A stretch of DNA of 64,000 bases from Parus major (GCF_001522545.3 NC_031774.1:22849884-22913883), one strand, 5' to 3'. Shown: positions 12,801 to 27,800, numbered from the stretch's first letter. Translations and numbers: made by a program. Notes: generated from the letters alone by a model not told the origin.

Positions 12801-15800
12801 GACAAGTTTTATTTCGTTATATTACATAATAATATAGTAAAAAGTTACTTATTGTTGATTATTTTTTAAGAAACGGCTTCATCAAGGCCAGCTACATCAA
12901 TATGTAGCTGCCAACCCTATAGATTTTGTTTAAATACTCTTAATAGTAGCACTCAGAGACTCTAATCCCTTTCTGCAGAGGTGAAGGAAAATCTGAATCA
13001 CAATCTGATGTTGATGTCTGGGATATCCTGAGGAAAGCTCCTCCTACGGAATACGAGAAAATTGCTTTCCAGTATGGTATCACAGACTTGCGTGGGATGC
13101 TGAAACGCCTCAAACGCATAAAGAAGGAAGAGAAAAAAAGCACAGGTTGGTGAGATGCATTTCTTCTAAATATAGTGTTCATATCTTCTTTACAGCAGCG
13201 AGATACAAGACCATGAGAAATAGTAATTTCCTGTTCCAATTATTACCCAGCCTTTACATATGAAATACTGATTATCAGAGATTACAGCTATACCCAAACT
13301 CTAACATTCCTTGCTCTCAAACTCTGGATATTCTGGACACACTCACTTTACCAGTTCCACAAGCTTGGCCCCTTATATTTCCCTGAACATAAAACAACAC
13401 CCCCTACTTGCCCTTCACCCCAGTTAGTCAGTATGTCAGGAAACAGTGATATATTTAAAGAATTTAATTCTCATTGGTATGATACATTTTGAATTCTTGA
13501 GCCTTTCTAATCCTGTGAAGTATTAATTGTCTAATGGGAACTGACTTTTTAAAAAGTCTGAAACAGAGAAAGCAAACAGCCATTCATCAGTACTGAGAAG
13601 ACCAAGTATAATTTTCCTACATGGGCAGATGTAACACTATTTAGGATGTGTTGAAGTACATATTCACATCTTATTTAGAATATTCTACTTTGCTTATTTT
13701 GGTTTGCAGCACATGCTTGTCATCCTATGTTAAGGAAAAATGGCACAGGATGAAGAATAAACAGAAAGGGTAAAAGTTCAAATAGGGATGCAGAAATTGA
13801 GGAACATTTAAGATGATGGCAAACAACATGAAAGGGAATAAAGATTTGTTTCATGACCCAGAATGAAAAAAACAAGTATAAAAATAATAAGGGTTTTTTT
13901 TTTTTTAATCATTCTTCATCATAGCATTCCTCAAGAAACTGGATCCAGCTTACCAAGTAGACAAGGGGCAAAAGATTAAATTAATGGTTGAAGTTGCCAA
14001 TCCAGATGCTGATGTGAAATGGCTGAAGAATGGACAGGAGATCCAAGTGAGCGGCAGGTAAACTAGAAATACAAGAAATACAAAAAGGAATGAGCTACAG
14101 CTTGGACAAAGTGAAAAATCTAGATTTTCTTTGAAAGAAAGGAATAAACAAAGAGAAATAGGAGCTGAGAAAGAATCTCAGTAGTGTTGTGGTCAGTTTG
14201 CTGTTGTCATAACCTTTTCTTTTTTCTTCCCTCTTCTCTATATATCTACATGTGGGACTGGATGCTTCCATCCACCAATTTAGCAAGTAAGTCCTGAGAT
14301 TATAGTCTGGTCTTTATGTGTATATCTGTCGCCCTGAAAACTAAAGCCTTCTGATAATGTTTTCATAATTTTAGTTACTTTCCCATGAAAGTTCTATAAA
14401 CATAGGTTGTTTATCACATTCCTTCTAAGAAATGACCTTTCACATGACCAGTGTGCTTGGGGAGGTGGTAACATAATTATCCAATCCCTACTCATGGTCA
14501 AGAATCTATAAATACTGGAGTCAGAGAATAAAGGGGGTTCTTTCCTGTTCTAACACTGAGAAGCATCCGTGTGAATCATTTCGTGTCCTTTAGCGACATA
14601 TGTCCAGGGTACTTTCTCCTGACCTGGGATATACTTCAGCATAACTTGTTTGCAAAACCAATTTCCAGTGATTTTTTGTTGAAGCCATTTTTATTGGTAG
14701 TCATACTAGATCTTAGAACAACATCCAACACCTTTCACAGGAGTTTGTACATGTCACCCTTGGAGGAAGATTCCCCATAATTTCCTATGCTAGTTTTTCA
14801 AACACTGCTTCTCTTCACTGCACCAGGACAGGCCTGTTGGGCTTGAGTCCTTACAAATCTTGCCACTGATGTCAGAAAAAAGAGTAGGAATCTTTCTCTC
14901 TTCCAGGCAGGAGAAGACAGTGACTGGGTCCATAAAGGTTTTTTTCCCAGATAATTACATTTAGATTATCTTTTCAGATATATTTTTGAGGCTGTTGGGA
15001 ATAAGAGAATACTGACCATAAACCACTGCTCTCTGGCTGATGATGCAGCATATGAATGTGTGGTAGGGGATGAGAAGAGCTTCACAGAATTATTTGTAAA
15101 AGGTGAGCAATGGTAGCAAAAGGAAAGAGATCTCCCCTAACATTAATCATTGATTACTGTCTTCTTCTCTACTCTCGGATTTATCTTATGTGAAAGGATA
15201 CTCTTGAACATATTAACAAATTCTGAGATCTATTGAAGTAGGTATTTTTCTTACAGTTAAATTGAGGAAAATTTTGCCCAACACTAACAAGGAAAGCAGC
15301 ACAGTGATAGTATCATTAATTCTCATTTGGAAAGTTATTTACATCTCAACAATGGGGCTAGAAAATTACTTTAAAAATTTGATTCCACTCAAGATAAACA
15401 CGTGTTCCAAGCTGTACAAGCAGATCAAATAATACAAAAAAGTAATGCCTCCTGTTTAGAAATTTAGAATATATATGAAAACTGTTTAATCCTATATTTT
15501 TATTCCAATTCATGAAAAATTTCATTTTAAAATTCTCATAAGGTTATCTGGCATAGTAAATTTTAAGTTGTAAGACAGAGATCATCACCATTTATTTGTC
15601 CAGGGACTTTTCTTGTGGAGTAGAGAGTGATGGATTCTACCTCTGGTCTCCACCCTTTCAAAATACTGTTTTAATAAAATTCTCCTTATTTCCAGAACCT
15701 CCAGTCCTGATAACTCACCCACTGGAGGACCAGATGGTGATGGTTGGAGAGAGAGTGGAGTTTGAGTGTGAAGTGTCTGAGGAAGGAGCTACTGTGAAAT

Positions 15801-18800
15801 GGTAAGGGAATAGAAGAAGAAAACCAAAGCAAACCAAACCGACATGAAACCATCTTTCTCCATGGAACATACCAGGAGGTGTGGAATAACAATAATAATA
15901 AGGGAGAATGCATCCTATGTAATTGTTTTCATGAAAAGATTGTCCCTCCTCCTATATGACAAACACTGAGGAGGAGCTGAGAAGCAAAAATATGACACAA
16001 AAACATAGATTAATTATAGATATTTTATGGTGTCTCTAGAATTTCTTGCTCAGTGTTCAGACTTCAGTAATGTCTAAGCATTGCCTAGACTAATCAGACT
16101 TGTATTGTGATGAGTTTGCTGTACTTTTTGAAATCTTCTGATCTTCTCAACTGCAGGGATGTGTTTGGATTTCTAAAGTATATTTTCTTAGGTGAAAAGT
16201 TAGTATCTCTTGAGACACAGAGGGAACACATCTGCTGTGGCAATCCTGCAAATCTGGTCATTATGCTTATGCAGTGAGACGGATTAAGATGACAAGCATG
16301 TAGACCACGGATTCTGTTTTCTTGGCCATTCCAGCTGAGCAGAAGCTGGAAGGTGCATGCTGCTTGGGCAGGAGTGACAAGCAGGGCTCGTATGCCGTGT
16401 CTCACGCGCACTATTCTCACTTCATTTCTCTACCAGATGAAATTCCCTTGTGCTTGTTAACAGCTTCAGGCACATGGTTATCAAGCATTCCCACAATGCC
16501 CATTACATTCCTGGAAAGTGCCAGCTAATGATCTGCTGTCCCAAAGGAAGGAACTGAGAATTTAAATGGAGTCCAAGAGCTAGTACAGGGTGTGCATTAC
16601 ACTATTAAAGCCACAAGCACAGGGACACGCATTCTATTGTTCAGGAACTGCCTGCAGATGCCTGGTCACAAGAGACGGGGACAACCAGATCTGTCCCTCT
16701 CAGAACACAGTGCAGCTGCCACACTTTGATCCCGTGCCTTTGAACAACTCCCATACATCTTGCAGAGCTGTTATCTGTGGGATGGGCATTTGATGTGACA
16801 AGGGCAAACCAGCAGCTGTCTCAGTCTGAAATGCAGCAAGTGGTCAGAGAAACTCATCAAATCATGGCAATGGAAAACTGAGCAGTTAGGCATTCACACT
16901 GTATTTTACTGGTTTTGTTATGTGAGACTCTGTCAACGCTCTCTGGCAACGAAGGGGAACATTTTGGACAGCGAAGAGAAGTGTCCAGGGAAAACTTGAA
17001 ACACAGTGTGGAGAAAGAGTTCCAGTTTTACAGCTCATTAGGGAAATGCTCAGCAGTTTAAGCCAAGTAACAGGCCCTAACTCAGAGCACCTGTTATAGC
17101 TCTTAGACTCTTCAAACCCAGGACATAAAACCACACATGAAGAAAGGCATTTATGTGACTTGCATAAGACAGACATAAGGGTGAGGCATGGCCATCAGAA
17201 TAAGGCTCAGAGAATTCATTATATGGGTCTCTTCAGAGCAGTCAGAAAAGAATGTTCATTTGATCACCAAGAAAGTTTTCACATTATTTCAACTCTTGCA
17301 GTACAGGCTTTTTTCTAAACCTCAGATGATCTTGGAAATAATTCTCGAAGAAAACGACGTAATAAAATACATAGTTTTGATCTAATTTTTCCATCTCTGA
17401 ACACTGGATGTACTATCTTACCAGCTCCAAATCAAAACAAACCATGATAAAACATATTTATAGCAATAAATCTGTGTCCCAATTATCACATAGTACCTAC
17501 GTAAATGACATGTCAGAAGACATTAACCAATTATTCCTTAGAATCCAAATAGAAAATAGGAAAGCATTTCCAGACAAAGAGGCATTGAGTGGTAAAGTTG
17601 AGAACAGATATTTGATCTTGCAGATGTTCAGGACTTGTAAAGACTAAGCCACAACTGACCCACCTATTACTGCCCTAGTTCTGCTTCAAATGTGAGGCTG
17701 GACCAATGACCTATGGTGTTCTGTAAACCAACACTTCTGATTCTTTACAATGCTTCACTTATGCTTTAATATCAGCAGATTCTCCTACTTTGTAGTTCCA
17801 GTTGCCAAAGAAAGGCCTGTAATATTACCTTAAAGACGTTTTCTGCTTTTCACAGCAGCAGTGTATTATTTTAAGCCAAATGATATCTGGGAGTTATTTT
17901 TCGATGTTTACAGTCTCTATTTTTCACTATACCCCTCTGCAAACTCTCAACTCATCCACAGGATCAGCAATGTGCTACTCAGTAAAACAAACACAAGTTA
18001 AAGATAGTATTCCTTTCCTAGGGATTTAAGACACTAATCATTACAAAAAGAGTACTTTCATTATTTAGTCAAAATTTCAAGAGAACTCTCTCTTACCAGT
18101 AGGTGTATAGTACTTTCAGATACTTTTCATGAGCCATGTATCAAAATAGACCATGGAAAAATAAATTTTAAAGTTCAGCTCCAAAAGTCCAGCCACAGTG
18201 TATGTGCTTGGCCTTACATTTAGTGAAAGCAGCATGCTGAACTTTGGGATTACAGTCCATTCTCAGCAATTCAGCAAAGGTTTCTGTATTGCATTGTAGC
18301 ACTTGTTCCAGAACTAATTTGCATGGATCAAAACACCAGCCTTAGGAGATCATCTTACATGTTGTCTCAGACTCTTGTCTGAAGAGGAATGAGGAGGAAA
18401 GAAAAGGAAACATTATCCTGGCACACTAAGCGCTGTGTTTCAAGTGGTTGTTAAAGGCATCCTCTGTTTCCTCCCTTACTAGAGCTGTTCTGTGACCTGG
18501 AAGGGAGGCCAGTCCTTCCCTAAACCAACTCTAAGCTCCAGTGAGCCTTGTTGTAACAAACAATTCTGAGGGAGTAACCTCTAGGTATCCTGAAATGCAG
18601 TTGCATCAGGAACTTCTAAGTCACAAGTTGTAGGATCTTTGTCTCTGCTTAAAGCTCTTACCTTGTGAATTACTTCAGCAGACTCTGACAGAGGTAAAAG
18701 GTTTTCTTGCATACATCTATATATATATATCTAGTATTTTAATGAGTCCCAAGTAGCATTTCAATTTGCTATTCTGTAAATTCATTTGTTAAGCCAAATA

Positions 18801-21800
18801 GTCATTGAGTCACTGGTCACAAATAAGTTAGAAATAATGGAAATGACAAAAAAGTAGAAAGAATATTTTTACTCTACTAAAATCACACATATTTTCCATT
18901 TGTTTTTCCATGTGACTAACTATCAAAGAGAAAACCTTTTTCATTTATAAACTGCAACAGTATTCAAGTAACATAATAGAAATTTATTCAAGTAATTATG
19001 AAAAATCTAATACTACAAAATTGGTATATTGAAGAAATTACAAGTATTTTCTTGTAGCCTGTTTATGTTATTTAGGATTAGGAACAGCAAACCCTTAAAA
19101 CACCTTATATATTTTCCTATGACCTTGATTAAACAGCGTGAGTCCTCCCTGTGCATTTCCCTTTATGACGACTGGAAATTACAATAATTAAATTTCCTCC
19201 TGGGCTGGATGGTGTAGCTTAATTTAGTAAAGTCTTAAGTATACTGTGGCATCCTTGAATGGAAAGAGCTACAAAATCCAAAATACACATTCATTTGACT
19301 CCATCCTAAAATTTTCTCCTTTTGCTGATGCCCACAAAGCATGGATTAATAACAATTATATTTTACATCAGGAAAATTAAGACTTTTAAGTAATATCCCG
19401 TCAAGCCTCATTTAATTTTATGGCCCTTTTAAAGACAGTAAATTCCCTGCTGGTGAAGTGTGTTTTCAACCCTTTATCTTCTACAGCACTTAACATACTT
19501 TCATGTTTATCTATAGCATATAAATAGAAAAAGATCAAGTAATTACTTGTGGCGAATTCTCTTGAACCAAAAGTCAAATTCGTAGGGAAAATTAATGGTC
19601 AAGATAAAGGCATTCTGGTTCCACTAACATTTGTGCAAAAATCCCTTTTTTCTAACTTTAAATGCCACAATGATTGGATTCACCTTGTGTCTTCCAATCC
19701 CTAGTAACATTGAGCTGACCCTTACTCCCCTCTTTCAACCACAGCAAAAATGACTCAACACTATCTGGTATTTCAGGGAAAAGGATGGAATTGAACTGAC
19801 ACGAGAAGAAACCTTTAAATACCGATTCAAGAAAGATGGAAAAAAACAGTATCTCATTATTAATGAGTCAACCAAGGAGGATAGTGGGCACTACACTGTG
19901 AAGACCAACGGTGGGGTATCAGTGGCTGAACTGATAGTGCAAGGTAGGCACAGGGAATATCCCAGAACTAGAGAGGCTGAAAAATGAGAACAGGCTGAAG
20001 GTAACCTTCTCCAGATGGTGCAGAGTGGTAGCATAATCCTCCTGATGGGGAAAAAGAAGGTGCAATAAGGGACATAGGGCTGGATAATAAAGGCTTCAAG
20101 GAGAAGTCATCTGTGGGCCGGATATTACAGATACCCTGATAACAACAGGGGCTTAGCTATCAGCCCTGTTAAAGCCCTGCATGCTGTGGATTTCCCTCCA
20201 GATTTCCTCCTTCCATAGACAGCTTGCTCAGCCCTCACCTTTTCTACTCAGTGAATCCACTCCACTTACAGAGCTATTCTGATTTCTGATGTGTGTATCA
20301 ATTATTCTCACAATATCAGAGAAAAAGCTGGAAGTTTATCAGAGCATTGCAGACCTGACAGTGAAGGCACGTGACCAGGCAGTCTTCAAGTGTGAAGTTT
20401 CTGATGAAAACGTGAAAGGAATCTGGCTGAAAAACGGAAAGGAGGTGATTCCAGATGAAAGGATAAAGATCTCCCATATTGGCAGGTCAGTCTTGTTTCA
20501 GAAAGCAGGTACAGGCTTGGGTATTGGAGTGCAATCCTTAAGAATTGTTATCTCAGGGGATAAGAATATAAAGCAAGACTTTGTCCTGGCTCCAGCTGAA
20601 AGGTAAAAATTTTGAAAGCTTTTCATATGCAACCAACATTTAGTGACAGACTTGGTTCAGTATGTGTGTGGTCTTTCTGAATTGGTGCTTTTTATATGTA
20701 TGACTTCAGTGGTGTATCAGCAAAAGTAAATCTTAGTTTTCATTAGGATTATGTGGTGTCAAACAGTGTAGAAAACACAGTGTTGATAACTTTAAACTAA
20801 CAGTAGTATTTATATTGTACATGTGAGTAAATCCTACAGAAAAATTAGTGTGTTTATAAAAAACATACACAGTTGTGTAATTCTGTGCTCAAGTTTCCTA
20901 GCAGTCTAGCTACTAATGGAAATAAGAAACCAAGAAGATTCAGCATTAAATACTAGGCAAAGTCTTTCCTGGTACTGTTTTCTGTATTCTGTTTTGAAAT
21001 TAAAATAATACAGGGATGGAGAATTACTTTTTACTTTGTTTAGTCAGAGTTACTGTTGCACAATCGGATCAAATGAAACCAGTCAGCAGTGTTACAACTG
21101 CCCTTGTAGTGGTAAAGGACTGGACCAGAGCAAGGAAACTGCTTGCTGTCTTCAAGTAATCCACCTAGACCGAAAAATCCATTCACAGACAATGTGCTGA
21201 TATGGATTGGCTTTAATACTGAAAGCAGAGCAGTTTACAGTCCTGGTGGTTGTTGATTTGTGTCATGACAAGGGAAGAAGAAATAATAATTTCTGTTAGT
21301 ATCCTATAGCCTGCACCTTGTCTCTCGAGATAGCCCCGTTTCTCCTGGGGAGGTAAGGTAAGGGAGTGGAATATATTTGCTCATGTTTCCAGAATCCATA
21401 AGCTAATTATTGAGGATGTAACACCAGAGGATGAGGCTGATTATTCCTTCATTCCACAAGGATTTGCTTACAACCTTTCTGCCAAGCTTCAGTTTTTGGG
21501 TAAGTTATCTTAGAATGTGTAATGGGAATTCCACAGGGATAAAATGGGAACATTAATCATGGTTATACCAGGCAAGAGAATGCCAATCTCTTTTCTGATA
21601 CCTCAATGTAGGATCATTGCTTCTCCTTGTTATTTTGCATTACCACTATCACATTGGTTTAAAGAGCCTGGGTTTAAATTTATAGTATAAATCTGCTGGT
21701 TAGTATGCCTTATGAGGTTTCAGTCAGTTTTGAAACTGCTTTGTGGGTGCAGATGCTATGTAAATTCTGTTTTCTGATCTATTTCTTCTTCCCCATCTCC

Positions 21801-24800
21801 TTCTTTCTTTCCTTCCTCAGAGGTCAAGATAGATTTTGTACCAAGAGAAGGTAAGAACACCAGTCATTATTTATATGCAAGTAAGAATATTTTCAATAGC
21901 AAAATAAGCAGTATATTTTTTAATTTTTAATTTAATGTGTGAATATTCTTTTCTTTTTTTTTTTCTTTTTTTCCATTCAGATTAGTCAAACTATATTTAA
22001 AACTTATTTTCTCTACCTTTCCTATAGAACCCCCTAAAATCCACCTTGACTGTCTGGGCCAGTCCCCTGACACTATTGTTGTGGTGGCTGGGAACAAACT
22101 GAGATTGGATGTTCCTGTATCAGGAGATCCAACACCCACTGTCATCTGGCAAAAAGTAAACAAGGTAATGTACAAGTCTGAGGCAAGTCACAACAGCAAA
22201 TTTATTTTTCCTTCCCAGATATTATTTCAGTTTACGGTTATTTACAAGTATTTCCATCTTCTTTTCAATTTTATTTGCATTGCAGCTGCTTGGGACATGG
22301 CTGGTTTTGTGATTCATCCTGAACTGTTCCTTTTTATGAACTGTTCCCTGCTTTTTTAGTCCAAAAGAAGGGGCTGACTATATATGAGTAGACATATGTA
22401 CATGCAGATAGAAGGATACAATACTCATTTATTCTCTTCCTACCTCACAGAAAAATAAATAAATTATGAGTCATTCCCATCACCTTCACCTGATAGAATG
22501 AACATTTTCTGGAGGTGGCAGCTTCTTTTTTTAGTCTTTATCACGGATTCTACAATTTGTGAAGAAAATGTCATCTTAGCAGACTAGTGGCATAAAACTG
22601 AATTTCATATAATAAAAATAGAGGAACCTTGCTATTTACCTTATCAAAGCAATTACAAAACATCAGAGAAAGAATTTAGAAGCTAGACTTAAAATGTTAA
22701 TTGAGCTTTCTTTCTGGGCATCTTAAAATATCCCCACCCCTCACCATATGTGGGCTTTTGAGCTATAACTAGCACAAAACAGAAATATTTTGCATAACGT
22801 TCTACAGCATCATTACACTTCCATATGTGTAGATACAGAAAAAATAATATTGCCAATAATGTTAATTCCGCCAGTCTCCTATTTTTTCATGATTATGCGG
22901 CATTCTTGTTCAGGTTAGCACAGCTAATAGCACTCAGAACTTTTTTTTCTGCAATGCAGAATTAGTATGGAAACAAATTTAAAAAAAAAAGCCAAGAAAC
23001 TGACTCTTCTGTACAGACAAAATGATGTCTTGGTATCAGACAACCTCTACACAGTGTTACTTCAGAGATGTGAGGTCTCAATATATGAGGAAAAGCAGCC
23101 AGTCTTGGTTGAAGGTTGTGTAAAATACACTTACTAACGAAATTCTAAACAAAGAGTAGCACAGCCTCAAAAGATGTTATTCAATGAGTGTTACAGACCT
23201 GAATGTATTTCTGAGTGTAAAAATATTTACATCAATTTATTATCCCATTGTTACAGAGAGAAGTAATCCTTATTTTTGTACTTACACATACAGAGTAACT
23301 AGTACCAGAAGACACAGACAGGTTCAGAAACAGTTACAACAATACTGCAGGAATGTCACACTTCTTTCTTTGCTAAGCTGCAAATCTGAGTTTGCTGACT
23401 TATCCTTCCCTTAATTCACTGCATTCTGACACTTTTTTTTTTTCCATTTCTGCTTTTTACTTTGGTTTTTGTAGATTTCCTTCTTGGCTCTGCTTGCTGC
23501 CTCACTTTGCTTTTCTCACACCTCCATATTCAACCCCCCTAACAAGCTCTTCTCTGTCTTGCAGAAACAGCTTTACTGCTCTGCTCAGCCTTAGCTGACT
23601 TTATGTGGTTTCTTTGCTTATCTAGAGAAATGACCTAATTCGAAACAATGATGATTCCATGACTGCCTCAGAAAACAGCAGTGATTTAAATACTGATAAT
23701 AAGGTAAGCTCCTTATGATTTATGCAATCACACTAGTGTTCTTAGTGTTTTCCAGATAAAAGGTCATATTCAAAAGGAAATAAAGTTTAAGTCAATAGAT
23801 ATTAAAAATGGTGACTCAAACAGCACATAAGGCCCCCTGTCCTGCCTCACAGTGGTAATTACCAGACACCTGATGGACACAAGAGATCTGGTGAGCAATT
23901 TTAGAGTAAGAAGCTGATTGAGAAAATCTTTCTGATCACCATCACATGGTGATTGGGTTACAAGGAATCAAAGCAGTTGTTTGAAAACTCTTTTAGATTT
24001 AATTGTGGGGTTTTTTTCTCCCTCAGTAACCTGTAAGCTTCAATAATAACTAGAACAAAATCTAACAGGACACATGGAAAGATGACAATGGGTTAAGTGA
24101 GTGGATGGACTACAAAGCAGTAAAACAGGACTCCCTTTGCAGCAACTTTCATTTTTCACAAAAATTACTTCTCTCTTGATAGAGTAAAAAATATTTTACA
24201 TTTATTATACAGCAATAAACCATTCTCGGGGTTAGGATCCTGCTGCACTAATCACTATTTGGACACATATTCTTTCTAATGGTTTCTGCTCTAAATCTAA
24301 AGACACATAAACACATAAGGAAGAAAGGAGTTTATTACATATGTACAACTAAATTGTGGTCATTTTGTTTAGATTTTAACAAAAAAGTGGAAAGTTTCCT
24401 ATATGACATTATTGAGAGGCAGAAATCACACTGATGCCATTAACAGTTACAAGAATCTTATTTTAATTTATACAGTAATCAACTGTTATCCAAGAAACTT
24501 TTCACAGTGATGCTAGCAACTGTACCAAGTAGGAATTTCTGGAAGTACTTAGTAAGTTCTTTGAAACATAACTGGGTTTGTGTAACTAGTGGTGAATCTC
24601 AACAACCTTCAGACTTCCAGAACCAACTTTCCCAAGTGTTATTTATGTGAGCAAGACTGTCTATATTTTCTCTCTTCTACATACAAACAGAATTTGAAAA
24701 ATTTTACATATTTTCAATAATTACTGTAATATTCAATGATTTTTAGATTTTCACCAGCTTACACACAGACTCATCAGGCTGTCCCTAGCACCACTTGGAA

Positions 24801-27800
24801 TGATTTTATCTGTCACTTTCACTGTCCACAGCTCCTGTTCGAATCTGAAGGCAGAGTCCGTGTGGAGATGCATGAAGACCATTGTGTCTTCATCATTGAA
24901 GGGGCAGAAAAAGAGGATGAGGGAGTTTACAGAGTTATACTTAAGAATCCAGTTGGAGAAGATAAGGCTGACATCACAGTCAAAGTCATTGGTAAGTGAA
25001 GAAAAGAAACAACTAGAGCATGAAAGAACCTTGAGTCTGCTGAAACTCACCCATCTAAAAGTCTAAAAGTCTCTCTGATAGAGGTTCTGGCTTTAGGTTT
25101 ATAAAAATGGGAAAGGATCATAAAGAGAGGAACATTATCAATTGTAAATTTGGCAGAAGTACTTTTTCAGAAGTGAAAAGTTAATAGAACAACTCTCAGT
25201 AGTAATCCATGTGTTTCCTGTTTCAGGTGATTCTATCATTTTATGGATGACATTCCATTCTGAAGTACATGCTTCATGCTTGTCAGAGATAAGAAAAGTT
25301 TCTAGTCATTTTGTTATGGGTTGTTTTTAAGCAGAGATGACTTCATTCTATAAGCAGTAAATTGTTCATGAATAAAGAAACATAACTTATCTGATAGAAG
25401 ATGAATAGATTGACAGACTATTCAATGAGTCATAAAAGACCAGGGAGGGATATGATTTTGAGTCAGTAAGTTTTATAAATTTTTCATAATATTTAACTTG
25501 CTGATACCCTGGCACACATAACAAAAGGACAAGCAAGTCAAAAATTATAAAAGAAAATTACTTTTACCTACAGTATTAAAATTTAGATTTGCTTGGTAAA
25601 TACTAAGTTTTTTCCAATCCTTTATAAAAATTAAATCAGGATATTTACTATGAATATCTCCAAAGTGACATAATATGTGAGATATGCAGTCTTATTTTAT
25701 AAAATTTATTCTAGAGAAAATAGGGAACCCTGGAGCAAGCCTCATCTTGCAGAACAGAATTACCTTACATTTTTGCAAAACTTGTATTATGTCTGGGAAG
25801 AAAAAGGGAGCTGAATAACCAATGATATTTAAAGGAAACCAACCAGCAAAGAAGTATCAAAGAGCAGGATTCCCTTTAGATTAAGTTAACCCATTCTGGT
25901 TGTACCTATTGTTGCTATCTGACAGAGCTGTATCACAGAATCACATAATAAATTTGGTTGGAAAAGATTTCTGATCTCATCAAGTTCAACCCCACCATGT
26001 CAACTAGATCAGGCACTGACTGCCACATCTAGTCTTTACATTAACACCTCCAGGAATGGTGACTCCATGGGAAGCCCATTCCAAAATCTAATCACCCTTT
26101 CTGTGAAGAATTTCTTCCTAATGTCTAACCTAAACCTCCTCTGGTGTAGCTTAAGCCTGTGTCCTCTCATCCTGTTGCTGGTTGCCTGGGAGAAGAGGCC
26201 AAAACCCACCTGACTGCACCATCCTTTCAGGGAGTTGTAGAGAGCAATAAGGTTTCCCCTAAGTCTTCTCTTCTCCAGACTAAACAACCCCAGCTCCTTC
26301 AGCCACTCCTCAAAGGACCTGTGCTCCAGACCCTTCACCAGGCTCATTGCCCTTCTCTGGACATGCTCCAGCCCCTCAGTGTCCTTCTTGTAATGAGGGG
26401 CCCAAAACTGGACACAGCTCTTGGGCTGTGGCCTCACCAGTGCTGAGTACAGGGAGACAATCACTGCCCTGGTCCTGCTGGCCACACTATTGCTGATACA
26501 GGCCAGGATGCCATTGGCCTTCTTGGCCACCTGGACACTGCTGGATCATGTTCAGCTGCTGTTAACCAGCACCTCCAGGTTCTTTTCCACTGGACCAACT
26601 TCCAGCCACTCTTCCTGCAGCCTGTAGTGCTGGAGGAGGTTCTTGTGGTCAAAGTGCAGCACGCAGCACTTGGTGTTGATGAACCTTATGCCATCGGCCT
26701 TGGCCCATGATCCAGCCTGTCCTGGTTCTTCCGCAGGAAGAAGGCAAATCAACACTCTGACCCAACTTGGTATCATCCATGAATTTGTTAATGATAGATT
26801 CAATACCCTCATCCAGATAATCAATAAAGATATTAAACAGAACTGGGCCCAACACTGATTCCTGGGGGACTCCACTACATCAATACCACACACACAAAAA
26901 AAAAGTGTTAAAAATGTTTAATTTACTTGCATAAAGAAATGTAAACAATAACAACTCTCGTTCACTCTCACACATTCTTCAGATGTTCCCGACCCTCCAG
27001 AAGCTCCCACAATCAGCAACATTGGAGAAGATTGCTGTACTGTGCAGTGGCAACCCCCTAAATACGATGGTGGGCAACCAGTACTTGGTAAGAGTCTAAA
27101 AACATGAGGTTCCCTGACACTTTGCATATATTTCTTGCTGCTCCTTTGAAATGGTGCAGAAGGATTCTCTGTTTAGGCATAAGGAAGGCTGACCCTCACA
27201 TGGGAGCTGCTCTGATGCACTGAATCTTCACACCTGCCTGGGTTCTGGCCCTCCAATTTTGAGGAGAGAGTGCCCTCTGCCTGTGCGATTTGAGTCAGAG
27301 AAGAATTCAGCAAACAAGTTCCCAAAGCACAAAAAGGTGATATGAAAAATAGCTAAAGCTGACTATTCTCACTGAAGACTGAAAATTTAAGTCAGTATAC
27401 AGGCCTTTGTGCTCACCTAGGAATATCAAAGCAGATCTGTGGCCACCTCAGTCATCAACTCCAGACTTCTGCAATCTCAGGCACTCTTGCAATACGTGTT
27501 TTATAGTGGAAAACTACTTCATAACTCTACTTCATATAAAACAATGGTTCATAAAACAGTTTCAATCATTTTAGTGACCTTAAAATCTGTCCTAAAAACT
27601 ATAGTGCAAAGTTATCATGTGATGCAGGAAATGAGCAGGCAAATGAGACTATCAAGATTATCACTGACACCGTTTTAAATTCTGCACAGAGCATGGTGAG
27701 TTTTAGATAAGAATATCTGTGATCCTCAGAAGAAAAAGAAAATAATGCAGGATCTTGATCAATTTTAGGAGAAAAAAATTGTCTGGGGTCCATATCTAGC

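Noticed and set aside
26036..26530. 164-codon open frame as a host gene
   Set aside because: It is the terminal part of a CR1 reverse-transcriptase ORF, not a cellular gene.
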